Positions 1 to 7,604 of a stretch of 64,000 bases of DNA are shown one piece after another. The notes under the pieces were generated by a model. The model was not told where the DNA came from. It did no database searches and saw only the letters and a program-made list of their open reading frames with translations. The stretch is taken from positions 1 to 64,000 of the forward strand of contig JADJOG010000011.1 in assembly GCA_016713865.1 (NCBI GenBank), written 5' to 3'. Positions within the stretch are counted from its first letter, which is position 1, and each line of letters opens with the position of its first letter. This DNA comes from Flavobacteriales bacterium (GTDB lineage: Bacteria; Bacteroidota; Bacteroidia; Flavobacteriales_F; PHOS-HE28). A program made the translations under genes and the position numbers.

Positions 1-23
1 GCTCTTCGGCAACGAGCGCTTGA

Positions 24-1190
24 GTGATCGAAGCCAAGGGCCGCAGCGAGCGACTCGATCTCGCGGCGCTGCTGCAGAGCGATGCGCCCAAATCCGGCAG
101 CAGCGATTACGCCGTGGTGCTGCCCGCCACCATCGAGCTCGACCTGCGCGCGCAAGTGGACGAGCTGGTCTTCGAGGACTTCCGCGCCACGGGCATCAAC
201 GGCACCATCCGCCTCAAGGACCGCGTGCTGCGCGCATCGCCGGTCACCTTCAACACGGCCGATGGCGCTGTGCTCGGCAGCTTGGAATTGGACGCCAGAG
301 GCGGTGAGCGCGCCGCGTTCTATCCGCTCGCCATCGATGCGCAGGTGAAGGACATCAACGTGCGAGAACTCTTCCGCGAGTTCCAGGATTTCGGGCAGGA
401 GTTCATCGGCCACAAGCATCTGAGCGGAACGGCCCGCGCCAGCATCGCCTTCCGAGCGCCGCTCTCGCCCAGCATGAAGCTCGATCGCGACCGCATCGCC
501 TGCACCATCGACATCGCGGTGGACAATGGCGCGATCAAGGAGCAGGCGCAGTTGCTGGCCATTGCCGATTACCTGCGGAAGAACAAGCTCGTATCGCCCT
601 TCGTGGACACCGATGAGCTGCGCAAGCGATTGACCGAGATCCGCTTCGCCAAGCTCGAGAACCGCATCGAGATCCGCGACGGCGCCGTGCATGTGCCGAT
701 GATGGATGTGCGCAGCAACGCCCTCGACATCGAATTGGCCGGCACGCATTGGTTCGACGACCGCATCGACCACCGCATCAACTTCCGCCTCAGCGACCTC
801 TTCCGCTTGGGCAAACCCACCAAGGATGAGTTCGGCCCCATCGCCGACGACGGCACGGGCATGCGCATCTTCCTCCGCATGCGCGGCACCGCGCAACAGC
901 CCATCTTCGAGAACGATGGCGCTATGGCCGCCAACAAGCGCCGCCAGCAGTTCCAGCTAGAGAAACAAGAGCTGCGCGCCATCCTCCGCGAGGACATCCT
1001 GGGCAAGAAGCCAGAAGGCCAACTTGCGCAGAAGCAGCCCGAGAACACACAGGGCCGCATCACCATCGAGCCGGATAGCACTGCTGCTCCTGCGCTCGTT
1101 CAAGAGAAGCCGCGTAAAGGCATCGACCGCCTCTTCAAGGACGACAAGAAGGAGAAGGACGAAGGCGGAAGGGTGACGGTAGAGGAGTAG
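24..1190 (+). CDS. AsmA-like C-terminal region protein (5' partial)
   Basis: Long open frame of about 388 residues that looks like the C-terminal part of an AsmA-family protein, the envelope/lipid-transport class with repetitive beta-rich chains. The sequence shows alternating short hydrophobic beta strands (FRATGINGTIRLKDRVLR, VRSNALDIELAGTHWFDDRID) and a charged, low-complexity tail after about residue 300 (KRRQQFQLEKQELRAIL, then K/E-rich). An in-frame TGA sits directly before the GTG at 24, while the frame covering bases 2-22 reads LFGNERLS. A frameshift near base 22 in a gene that begins outside the window is therefore likely. No signal peptide is visible, consistent with a missing N-terminus. 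Family assignment is by overall pattern only. Confidence 0.6.
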   Translation: MIEAKGRSERLDLAALLQSDAPKSGSSDYAVVLPATIELDLRAQVDELVFEDFRATGINGTIRLKDRVLRASPVTFNTADGAVLGSLELDARGGERAAFYPLAIDAQVKDINVRELFREFQDFGQEFIGHKHLSGTARASIAFRAPLSPSMKLDRDRIACTIDIAVDNGAIKEQAQLLAIADYLRKNKLVSPFVDTDELRKRLTEIRFAKLENRIEIRDGAVHVPMMDVRSNALDIELAGTHWFDDRIDHRINFRLSDLFRLGKPTKDEFGPIADDGTGMRIFLRMRGTAQQPIFENDGAMAANKRRQQFQLEKQELRAILREDILGKKPEGQLAQKQPENTQGRITIEPDSTAAPALVQEKPRKGIDRLFKDDKKEKDEGGRVTVEE

Positions 1191-1338
1191 CCCGCGGGTA
1201 CTGTCTCAGTTTGGTTTGGAGCAGAGCATCTTCGATAGTGGAGTGCGCTTAGATGTTTACTGTAGAGTAAGGGGGTGTTGATGATTGACCTGCTTTCGGC
1301 TTACTGCCGTGCGCTCAGGTACAGCGTGCGGTGGGCGT

Positions 1339-1416
1339 CCACGGCTTGCGCGGTCGCGCCCAACTCGGGGAGCCCGTGCGCGTGCCCGTGCGAGTTGGGC
1401 TGCGACTTAGCCGTGG
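1339..1416. repeat. Long imperfect inverted repeat in the 1191-1541 gap
   Basis: The 350-nt gap between the AsmA-like gene and the sensor kinase holds no convincing gene; a 72-codon ORF inside it is low-complexity. It contains a nested hairpin: CCACGGC (1339-1345) pairs with GCCGTGG (1410-1416), GTCGC with GCGAC, and GCCCAACTCG (1358-1367) with CGAGTTGGGC (1391-1400). The 23-nt apex is GC-rich and itself repetitive. Function unknown; it may be a dispersed intergenic palindrome or a structured leader. Confidence 0.6.
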
Positions 1417-1429
1417 CGGCTTTTTGGCT

Positions 1430-1455
1430 CCACCTTTTTGCCGTCAAAAAGGTGG
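1430..1455. repeat. Perfect 11-bp hairpin (possible terminator or REP-like element)
   Basis: CCACCTTTTTG (1430-1440) and CAAAAAGGTGG (1445-1455) form a perfect stem with a CCGT loop. It lies 14 nt after the larger inverted repeat. There is no T-tract after either arm, so it is not a textbook intrinsic terminator. Confidence 0.6.
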
Positions 1456-1541
1456 AAATCCTTCACTTCGATGCACATGACTTCCTCTCTTGACGGACCG
1501 AGTAACTACTCAGCCCGCGACCTTTGCCGACCTTTCACCCC

Positions 1542-3047
1542 GTGGACCTCTACTCACGCAAGCAACGCTGGAAACTGGTGCTGGCCGCCGTGGCCATGCT
1601 GCTGGTGGGCGCTTCGCTGTGGTACAGCAGCCGCATCGTCGATGACATCCGCGCCGAGGAGCGACGCAAAGTGAAGCTCTGGGCCGAGGCCGTGCAGAAC
1701 CGCGCCGAGCTGGTGAACTACACCGAGCGCTTGTTCGAGCGGCTGCGCGAAGAGGAACGCAAGAAGGTGCAGCTCTTCGCCGATGCCATGCAGCGCTTGG
1801 GCCGCGCCGACGACACGGACTTCTCCTTCTACCTGCGCGTGGTGCAGGACAACACCACCGTGCCGGTTGTGATCGTGGATGCCAAGCGCGAAGTGAAGTT
1901 CCACCGCAACCTCGACAGCACCGTGGTGAACCATCCCGAGCGGTTGCGCGTGCTGGTGGACAGCATGGCAGCGCAGCGTCCTGCCATCGAGATCGCCGTG
2001 CATGCCAACCAGAAGCAATACCTCTACTACACCGATAGCAAAGTCTTCACCGAGCTGCAGGAAGTGATGGATGGCATCATCAGCTCCTTCATCTCCGAGA
2101 CCGTGATGAGCACCGCCGCCGTGCCCGTGATCTACACCGACAGCACACGCACGCGGATTCTCGAGACTGCCAACATCGAAGAGGAGATCCTTGCGGACAC
2201 CACTGCTCTGCGCGCGCAGCTCGCGGCCATGGAAAAGGCCAACGCGCCCATCGCCATCGACCTGCCGGGCAAGGGCCGCAACTACATCTACTACGAGGAG
2301 AGCCTCGTGATCAAGCAGCTGCGCTACTTCCCTTACGTGCAGCTCGCCATCCTCGCGCTCTTCTTGCTGGTGGCCTACGCGCTCTTCAGCGTGTTCCGCA
2401 ATGCCGAGCAGAACCAGGTGTGGGTGGGCATGGCCAAGGAGACCGCCCACCAACTGGGCACGCCGCTCAGCTCGCTCATGGCATGGATTGAATTGCTGAA
2501 GGACCAAGGCGTGGATCCCTCTTCCGTGAATGAGATGCGCAAGGATGTGGATCGCTTGGAAGTGATCACCGAGCGCTTCTCGAAGATCGGCTCAGCGCCC
2601 GACCTCGCGCCGGAGAAACTCTACCACACGCTGCGCGCCACGGTGCTCTACCTGCGTCCGCGCTTGCCCAGCCGCGCGCGCATCGAAGTGAGCACGCCCG
2701 CCGACACCGAATTGCAAGTGCCGTTGAACCGTCCGCTCTTCAGCTGGGTGCTGGAGAACCTGATCCGCAACGCCATCGATGCCATGGAGGGCGAAGGCTC
2801 GATAACCATCGAGATCATCCCCGAGGGCGATCACGTGCATGTGGATGTGACCGACACTGGCAAGGGCATTCCGGCCGCGCAGCACAAGACCGTCTTTCAA
2901 CCTGGCTTCACCACAAAGAAGCGCGGCTGGGGCCTCGGCCTCTCGCTCACCAAGCGCATCATCGAGCAATACCACGGCGGCAGGATCGTGGTGAAGAAGA
3001 GCGCGCCGGGGAAAGGGACGACGTTCAGGATTTCGTTGAAGAGTTAG
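1542..3047 (+). CDS. Membrane sensor histidine kinase (orphan)
   Basis: About 501 residues. There is an N-terminal membrane segment (residues about 10-30), an extracytoplasmic region of about 230 residues starting with a charged amphipathic helix (EERRKVKLWAEAV), and a second membrane segment (about 260-285). The kinase core follows: phospho-acceptor His near residue 303 in ETAHQLGTPLSSL, N-box ENLIRNAIDAM, G1 DTGKGIP and G2 GWGLGLSL. GTG 1542 is preferred over the in-frame TTG at 1524 because it gives a start (DLYSRKQRWK) like related Bacteroidota kinases. No response regulator is adjacent, so its partner is elsewhere. The signal sensed is not apparent. Confidence 0.85.
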   Translation: MDLYSRKQRWKLVLAAVAMLLVGASLWYSSRIVDDIRAEERRKVKLWAEAVQNRAELVNYTERLFERLREEERKKVQLFADAMQRLGRADDTDFSFYLRVVQDNTTVPVVIVDAKREVKFHRNLDSTVVNHPERLRVLVDSMAAQRPAIEIAVHANQKQYLYYTDSKVFTELQEVMDGIISSFISETVMSTAAVPVIYTDSTRTRILETANIEEEILADTTALRAQLAAMEKANAPIAIDLPGKGRNYIYYEESLVIKQLRYFPYVQLAILALFLLVAYALFSVFRNAEQNQVWVGMAKETAHQLGTPLSSLMAWIELLKDQGVDPSSVNEMRKDVDRLEVITERFSKIGSAPDLAPEKLYHTLRATVLYLRPRLPSRARIEVSTPADTELQVPLNRPLFSWVLENLIRNAIDAMEGEGSITIEIIPEGDHVHVDVTDTGKGIPAAQHKTVFQPGFTTKKRGWGLGLSLTKRIIEQYHGGRIVVKKSAPGKGTTFRISLKS

Positions 3048-3138
3048 TCTCGCAGAAGTGCGCCATGGCAGGGTTTGCTAGGGTCGGATGGTCCTCAGGC
3101 TGGTGCGCTTCGCCGTTGTTGCGCCCTACATTCGCCAC

Positions 3139-3351
3139 ATGAGCACGAAAGAACTCATCGCCCGCATCGAGCGCCTGCCCATGGCTCAGCGCATCAAGCT
3201 GATGGAAGAGACCCTGCGTGGCATGCGCCAGAAGGAGTCCAAAGCGGCGCTGGCTAAAGCGGCTGCTGCGCTCGAGAAAGACTATCGTGAGAACAAAGCA
3301 TTGACCGCCTTCACCGCCATCGACTTCGACAACTTCTATGAAGCAAGGTGA
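3139..3351 (+). CDS. Putative type II antitoxin
   Basis: A 70-residue highly charged helical protein (MSTKELIARIERLPM, then Ala/Lys/Glu-rich) whose 3' end overlaps the start of a PemK/MazF-like toxin by 14 nt. Size, charge and overlapping order match the antitoxin half of a type II module; the N-terminal pattern resembles addiction-module component/DUF2281-type antitoxins. ATG 3139 is chosen over an upstream in-frame start at 3088 because the extra residues are not antitoxin-like. By analogy it would neutralise the toxin and may autoregulate the pair. Identification rests mainly on the neighbour. Confidence 0.65.
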   Translation: MSTKELIARIERLPMAQRIKLMEETLRGMRQKESKAALAKAAAALEKDYRENKALTAFTAIDFDNFYEAR

Positions 3352-3682
3352 GATCTGGTCGGTCGGCTTGGACCCGACACTTGGCGCCGAGATGCGCAAG
3401 ACGAGGCCGGTCATCGTTGTCAGTGATGATGAGTTGGGCCGCTTGCCGCTGAGGATTGTTGTTCCGCTCACCGACTGGAAAGCGCACTATGTGCATGCGT
3501 CCTGGATGGTTCGAGTCGGTGCCGATGCGAAGACGAGGCTCACGAAACCCTCTGCGGCGGATTGCTTCCAGGTGCGATCGATCAGCGAGGAACGGTTCAT
3601 CAAGCGCATCGGTGTTGTGGACCCTGTTGCCATGGGCCGAATTCGCGAAGGGCTGGCTGCGGTGCTCTCCATCACCAATTGA
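3338..3682 (+). CDS. PemK/MazF-family toxin
   Basis: A 114-residue protein of the PemK/MazF endoribonuclease fold. It begins MKQGEIWSVGLDPTLGAEM and continues KTRPVIVVSDDELG, the conserved N-terminal signature of the family (GEIW...G.E..K.RP.VVVS). The middle strand contains VVPLTDW, and the C-terminal half carries CFQVRSISEERF, equivalent to the conserved D/Q-R-S/T-hydrophobic segment. Family members cleave RNA and are held inactive by the cognate antitoxin, here the overlapping upstream gene. Length is normal and no break is seen. Confidence 0.85.
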   Translation: MKQGEIWSVGLDPTLGAEMRKTRPVIVVSDDELGRLPLRIVVPLTDWKAHYVHASWMVRVGADAKTRLTKPSAADCFQVRSISEERFIKRIGVVDPVAMGRIREGLAAVLSITN

Positions 3683-3709
3683 GCGGAACGGCCATTGCCG
3701 CTGGAACGC

Positions 3710-4837
3710 ATGGCTGGCATCTATTTCCACATCCCCTTCTGTCGCAAGGCCTGCACCTACTGCGATTTCCATTTCAGTACTTCCGCCAAGGGTCGCGAGG
3801 CATTGCTCGATGCGATGGAGATGGAATTGCTGAATCGCTCGCGCGAACTCGGAGACGCTCCCGTGAGCACGATTTACTTCGGTGGCGGAACGCCCAGCTT
3901 GTTGGAGCCAGCGCGCATCGCAGCCTTGCTTCAACAGTGCAGCGACCTCTTCCGTGTGCAACGCAATGCCGAGGTGACGCTTGAAGCGAACCCCGACGAC
4001 ATCACCGCCGAGCGCTTGGAGCAATGGAAGGCAATGGGCATCACGCGGTTGAGCCTCGGCACGCAGAGCTTCCGCGAGGACCGCTTGAAATGGATGGGCC
4101 GCGCGCACAATGCCGAGCAAGCATTGAAGAGCATCGCGCTCATCGCGAGAGCCGGTTTCGCGTCGTGGACGATAGACTTGATCTATGGTTTGCCGCAGAT
4201 GACCTTGCCGGAATGGGACGAACAGCTCACCATCGCCCTCGATCACGGCATGCCGCACCTGAGCGCCTATTGCCTCACGGTGGAACCGAAGACGGCGCTA
4301 GCGCACCAAGTGAACAAGTCGATCGTGAGCATGCCCGGCGATGCCGACCAGAGCGCGCAGTTCGACCGCTTGATGGAGCGGATGGAAGTTGCCGGACTGG
4401 AGCACTACGAGATCAGCAACTTCGGCTTGCCCGGCCACCATTCGCGGCACAACAGCAGCTATTGGGAAGGCGTGCCTTACCTCGGTATCGGCCCATCGGC
4501 GCATTCGTTCGATGGCAGCCAGCGTCGCTGGAATGTGGCGAACAACGCGCGCTACGTGCAGGGCGTGGCTGAAGGCGCGCGGTTCTGGGACGAAGAGTTG
4601 CTCACGCCCGCGCAGCGCACCAATGAGCGCTTGCTCACCGGTTTGCGCACCAGCAAAGGCGTTGATCTGGCCCGTCTGGAAGTGGATGTGATCGGTCATC
4701 AACGCAGGGCCGTTGAGCGATGGACCGCAACAGGCCATCTGATTCACGCCGATGGGCGGTTAGTTTTGACCAAAGCGGGCAGGCACTTCGCGGATCGCAT
4801 CGCGAGCGACCTGTTCGTCAACGACGATGATCGCTGA
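3710..4837 (+). CDS. hemW: Radical SAM heme chaperone HemW
   Basis: A 375-residue radical SAM protein with the cluster motif CRKACTYC near the N-terminus (after MAGIYFHIPF), the family motif YFGGGTPS, and downstream TRLSLGTQSF and LSAYCLTVEP. These are typical of HemW, which binds heme and delivers it to target proteins; it was long misannotated as oxygen-independent coproporphyrinogen oxidase. ATG 3710 fits homologous starts (M-x-GIYFHIPFC). Its stop overlaps the next gene by 11 nt, so the two are probably co-transcribed. No anomalies. Confidence 0.9.
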   Translation: MAGIYFHIPFCRKACTYCDFHFSTSAKGREALLDAMEMELLNRSRELGDAPVSTIYFGGGTPSLLEPARIAALLQQCSDLFRVQRNAEVTLEANPDDITAERLEQWKAMGITRLSLGTQSFREDRLKWMGRAHNAEQALKSIALIARAGFASWTIDLIYGLPQMTLPEWDEQLTIALDHGMPHLSAYCLTVEPKTALAHQVNKSIVSMPGDADQSAQFDRLMERMEVAGLEHYEISNFGLPGHHSRHNSSYWEGVPYLGIGPSAHSFDGSQRRWNVANNARYVQGVAEGARFWDEELLTPAQRTNERLLTGLRTSKGVDLARLEVDVIGHQRRAVERWTATGHLIHADGRLVLTKAGRHFADRIASDLFVNDDDR

Positions 4838-5600
4838 GATCACCCACCGCGGCCGCAGCTTCAAGGTTGACCTCTCGAAGCCGCTTGACCTTTCGCTTCC
4901 GTTGAGCGAGAACGGTCCGCGCGCATGGTACGTGGGCCCTGTGGCGATTGAGCCTGTGCGCACAACGGATGAAGCAGGCGTGGAGAAGATCTACACCGTG
5001 AACGACGGCGCGCCGGTGAACTTCCGCAACGTGTCCTTCAACCCGCACGGCCACGGCACGCACACCGAGAGCGTGGGGCACATCAGTCCGGAGATCCACG
5101 CCGTGGGCAATTTGCTCAAGCGCTACTTCTTCACGGCGCAAGTGGTGAGCCTTCGCCCCGAGACACGACGCGCGCCCGACCAGCGCGAAGACCGCGTGAT
5201 TACCCTGGAGCAGCTGCGGCACTTGGTGAATGAACGTCCGCCGGAAGCGCTGGTGCTGCGCACGCTGCCCAACGACGAAGAAGCCGGCACGCGCCAATGG
5301 AGCGGCAGCAACCCTTGCTATTTACAGAGCACCGCGTGCGCGTGGCTGCGCAGCATCGGCGTGAAGCACTTGCTGCTCGACCTGCCCAGCGTTGATCGCG
5401 AAGAGGATGGCGGCGTGCTGGCCGCGCACCATGCCTTCTGGGATTTCCCGAATACCATCGATCTGGAGCGCACGATCACCGAGATGATCCATGTGCCCGC
5501 GAGCGTGGGCGATGGCGACTACCTGCTCGAGCTGCAGCTGCCGCACTTCATCAACGATGCCGCGCCGAGCCGTCCGGTGCTGTACGCCGTGCTGCCATGA
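4827..5600 (+). CDS. Cyclase-family protein, kynurenine formamidase-like
   Basis: A 257-residue member of the cyclase/KynB metal-dependent hydrolase family. The metal-binding signature appears as NPHGHGTHTESVGH (family H-x-G-T-H-x-(D/E)), with LLDLPSVDREEDGG and AAHHAFWDFP downstream. KynB-type members hydrolyse N-formylkynurenine in tryptophan degradation. Enzymes of the later 3-hydroxyanthranilate branch lie 4-22 kb downstream, which favours that role but does not prove it. It overlaps hemW by 11 nt and the next gene by 4 nt (ATGA). Confidence 0.7.
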   Translation: MIAEITHRGRSFKVDLSKPLDLSLPLSENGPRAWYVGPVAIEPVRTTDEAGVEKIYTVNDGAPVNFRNVSFNPHGHGTHTESVGHISPEIHAVGNLLKRYFFTAQVVSLRPETRRAPDQREDRVITLEQLRHLVNERPPEALVLRTLPNDEEAGTRQWSGSNPCYLQSTACAWLRSIGVKHLLLDLPSVDREEDGGVLAAHHAFWDFPNTIDLERTITEMIHVPASVGDGDYLLELQLPHFINDAAPSRPVLYAVLP

Positions 5601-5944
5601 CGATCGACGAGTTGCAAGCGCATTGCGCCTCGAAACCCGGCGTGAGCTGGGACACGCCTTTCGGTCCTGATGTGCTCGTGTTCCGTGTGGCCGGGAAGAT
5701 CTTCGCCTTGGCACCGCTCGATGTCTTCGAGACCATCAACCTGAAGTGCGAACCCGAACGCGCCATCGACCTGCGCGAGCGCTACGAAGGCATCGTGCCG
5801 GGCTTCCACATGAACAAGCAGCATTGGAACACGGTGGATGTGACCGGCTCCCTGCCGCGCAATCTCTTGGTGGAGCTGATCGACCACAGCTACGAGCTGG
5901 TGCGCGCAAGTTTGCCGAAGAAGTTGCGGAAGGGGCTCAAGTAG
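5597..5944 (+). CDS. MmcQ/YjbR family protein
   Basis: A 115-residue protein of the MmcQ/YjbR (CyaY-like fold) family, shown by the arrangement PGVSWDTPFGPDVLVFRV, then IFALAPLD, then an MNKQHWNTV segment and a C-terminal helix with the SYELVRASLPKKLR pattern. The biochemical role of the family is unclear; it has been called DNA-binding. Translationally coupled to the upstream cyclase by an ATGA overlap. Its TAG stop lies in the first unit of the 7-nt repeat element that follows, so the repeat abuts or forms the 3' end of the gene. Confidence 0.85.
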   Translation: MTIDELQAHCASKPGVSWDTPFGPDVLVFRVAGKIFALAPLDVFETINLKCEPERAIDLRERYEGIVPGFHMNKQHWNTVDVTGSLPRNLLVELIDHSYELVRASLPKKLRKGLK

Positions 5945-6043
5945 GCAGTGGGCAGTTTGCGGTAAGCAGTTGGCGGGCCCGAGAGACCTCGCCACTACCC
6001 GCGACTGCTTACTGCAAACTACCTACTGCTGACTGCCTACTTG
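5939..6043. repeat. Inverted pair of degenerate 7-nt repeats
   Basis: The left arm (5940-5975) reads as five 7-nt units of the form AGTNNGC (AGTAGGC, AGTGGGC, AGTTTGC, GGTAAGC, AGTTGGC). The right arm (about 6003-6042), read on the other strand, has six units of the same form (AGTAGGC, AGTCAGC, AGTAGGT, AGTTTGC, AGTAAGC and a degenerate one). The arms differ by exactly one unit and flank a unique centre of about 27 nt. The element fills the gap between the YjbR and DUF502 genes. Confidence 0.8.
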
Positions 6044-6065
6044 AGCCAATACCTTCGCCGCCGCC

Positions 6066-6641
6066 ATGTCCTTCAACGCTCGCCGCAACAGCCGCATCCT
6101 GCTCGGTTACTTCTTCCGGGGCCTGCTCCTGCTTGTTCCGATTACCGTGATCGTATGGGCCGTGTGGCGCGTGCTCGCCTTCCTCGATGGCATCATCCAA
6201 ACGGACATCCCTGGCCTGGGCATCCTCATCCTCTTGGCCATCATCACGGCAGCGGGTTGGCTGGGCAGCACCATCCTCTTTCAGCCTTTGGCCGAGATCG
6301 GCGACGAGGTGCTGCAGAAAGTGCCGGTGATCAAGACCATGTACGGCGCGCTCAAGGACATGATGGAAGCGCTCGTGGGCAGCAAGCGCAAATTCGATCG
6401 GCCGGTGCTCGTGCGGCTCGGCGGGTTGGAAGCGGAACGCCTCGGCTTCATCACGCAGGAGGATCTGGAGCACTTGCGCATCGGCGCGGAAACGGTCGCT
6501 GTCTATATGCCGCACTCCTTCGCTTGGAGCGGCAACGTCTTCATCGTGCCGCGCACCAATGTCCATCCGATCGATGCAAACCCCGCCGATGTGATGAAGT
6601 TCGCCGTGAGCGGCGGCGTCTCCAAGGTGGCAGAGGAGTGA
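6066..6641 (+). CDS. DUF502 family membrane protein
   Basis: A 191-residue protein with two N-terminal membrane segments (residues about 12-38, GLLLLVPITVIVWAVWRVL, and about 48-74, ending WLGSTILFQP). A conserved soluble region follows, with VPVIKTMYGALKDMMEAL, FDRPVLVRL and GFITQEDL. This order is the signature of the DUF502 family, whose function is not established. Length is normal. It starts 22 nt after the repeat element and is followed by a coiled-coil secreted protein on the same strand. Confidence 0.88.
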   Translation: MSFNARRNSRILLGYFFRGLLLLVPITVIVWAVWRVLAFLDGIIQTDIPGLGILILLAIITAAGWLGSTILFQPLAEIGDEVLQKVPVIKTMYGALKDMMEALVGSKRKFDRPVLVRLGGLEAERLGFITQEDLEHLRIGAETVAVYMPHSFAWSGNVFIVPRTNVHPIDANPADVMKFAVSGGVSKVAEE

Positions 6642-6674
6642 CGGATGCCTCTGCGGCACGTCCATTGGAAACCG

Positions 6675-7541
6675 ATGACCATGAGATCGATTCTGCTCCC
6701 TTTCATTTTCCTTGCTCTTGCGGCACACGCGCAACAGACCGTGCAAGTGTCCTCTTGCTCGTTCAGCACCGGCATTCATCCAACGCTCAGCTTCCAGTTC
6801 GAGGGAACCGATGTGAAGTATGTGGAGTCGTGGTGGAAGGATGAGCTGAAGCGCGTGAGTCGCGATGTGTCGAACAAGAAGGAAGTGGTGGCTGCGAGCG
6901 CACTGCTGCCGCAGATCTCGGCCGACACCGTGCGTGTGCTGATGAAGGCTGAGCAGCGCAAGGGCGCGCCCTTCGTGATGGCGCATGTGGCGTTGCTCAC
7001 GCGCGAAGGATGGATCAGCCCCAGCAGCGATGCGCGCTCCTTGGAGGCAGCGAAGACTTACGTGCAGCAGCAAAGCACCTTGTTGCGCAAGCAATTGGCG
7101 CAGCAGGAATTGACCACGGCGGAGAAGGGCTTGGCCAAGTTGAACAGCGAGTTGAACATGCTCCAGCGTGAGAAGGAGCGAGCAGAAGCCAGCATTGTGA
7201 AGGCGAATGAGCGCGCAGTGGAAGCCGTTGCCGAGCAGGAGCGTTTGGCCAAGGAGTCGGACGAGCAAGCCAAGCGGATCGAAGCGCAGCGCAAGGAGAA
7301 TGCGGCCGAGCCGGGTGCGGAAGGGGAGAAGGCGGTGGCCGAATTGCAGAAGCAGCAAGCCAAATTGCAGGATAAGCGCAGCAAGGCCATTGCGGAAGAG
7401 GCCCAGCAGAAAAAGAAGGCCGAAGAGCTGGCTTGGGAAGTGAAGAAGAACCTCGGTGATCAGGAACGCAAGCGCGGCGAGATCTCGAAGCAGGAGCAGC
7501 TCGTGCGGGCCATGCGCGAGAAGCTCGAAGTCATCCGGTAA
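6675..7541 (+). CDS. Secreted coiled-coil protein of unknown function
   Basis: About 288 residues with a Sec signal peptide (MRSILLPFIFLALAAHAQ, cleavage after AHA). A globular stretch of about 100 residues follows (FSTGIHPTLSFQFEGTDVKYV, VMAHVALLTREGW). From about residue 135 to the end it is an almost uninterrupted coiled coil rich in E, K, Q and A. The start is one of two close ATGs, 6675 or 6681; the upstream ATG at 6645 would place charged residues before the signal. I do not recognise a named family; it is probably periplasmic. Confidence 0.7.
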   Translation: MTMRSILLPFIFLALAAHAQQTVQVSSCSFSTGIHPTLSFQFEGTDVKYVESWWKDELKRVSRDVSNKKEVVAASALLPQISADTVRVLMKAEQRKGAPFVMAHVALLTREGWISPSSDARSLEAAKTYVQQQSTLLRKQLAQQELTTAEKGLAKLNSELNMLQREKERAEASIVKANERAVEAVAEQERLAKESDEQAKRIEAQRKENAAEPGAEGEKAVAELQKQQAKLQDKRSKAIAEEAQQKKKAEELAWEVKKNLGDQERKRGEISKQEQLVRAMREKLEVIR

Positions 7542-7604
7542 CATCGAACCGGCTTCACGGGCTCGGATGGCTGTTGCGAAAGCCCCGGTATATTGGCGGC
7601 TGCG

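Noticed and set aside
1275..1493. 72-codon ORF between the AsmA-like and sensor-kinase genes
   Set aside because: It covers the two hairpins and a low-complexity GC stretch; the protein is Ala/Cys-rich with no recognisable start context, so it is a by-product of the repeats.
1554..2507. 317-codon minus-strand ORF opposite the sensor kinase
   Set aside because: His/Gly/Val-rich shadow of a high-GC coding strand; the plus-strand frame has complete kinase motifs.
3338..3682. Toxin-antitoxin pair as part of a defence island
   Set aside because: No restriction, phage-defence or mobile-element genes lie nearby, so I report only the TA pair itself.
6009..7544. 511-codon minus-strand ORF over the DUF502 and coiled-coil genes
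   Set aside because: Long only because of GC bias; Leu/His-rich and antisense to two frames with signal peptide, membrane helices and family motifs.
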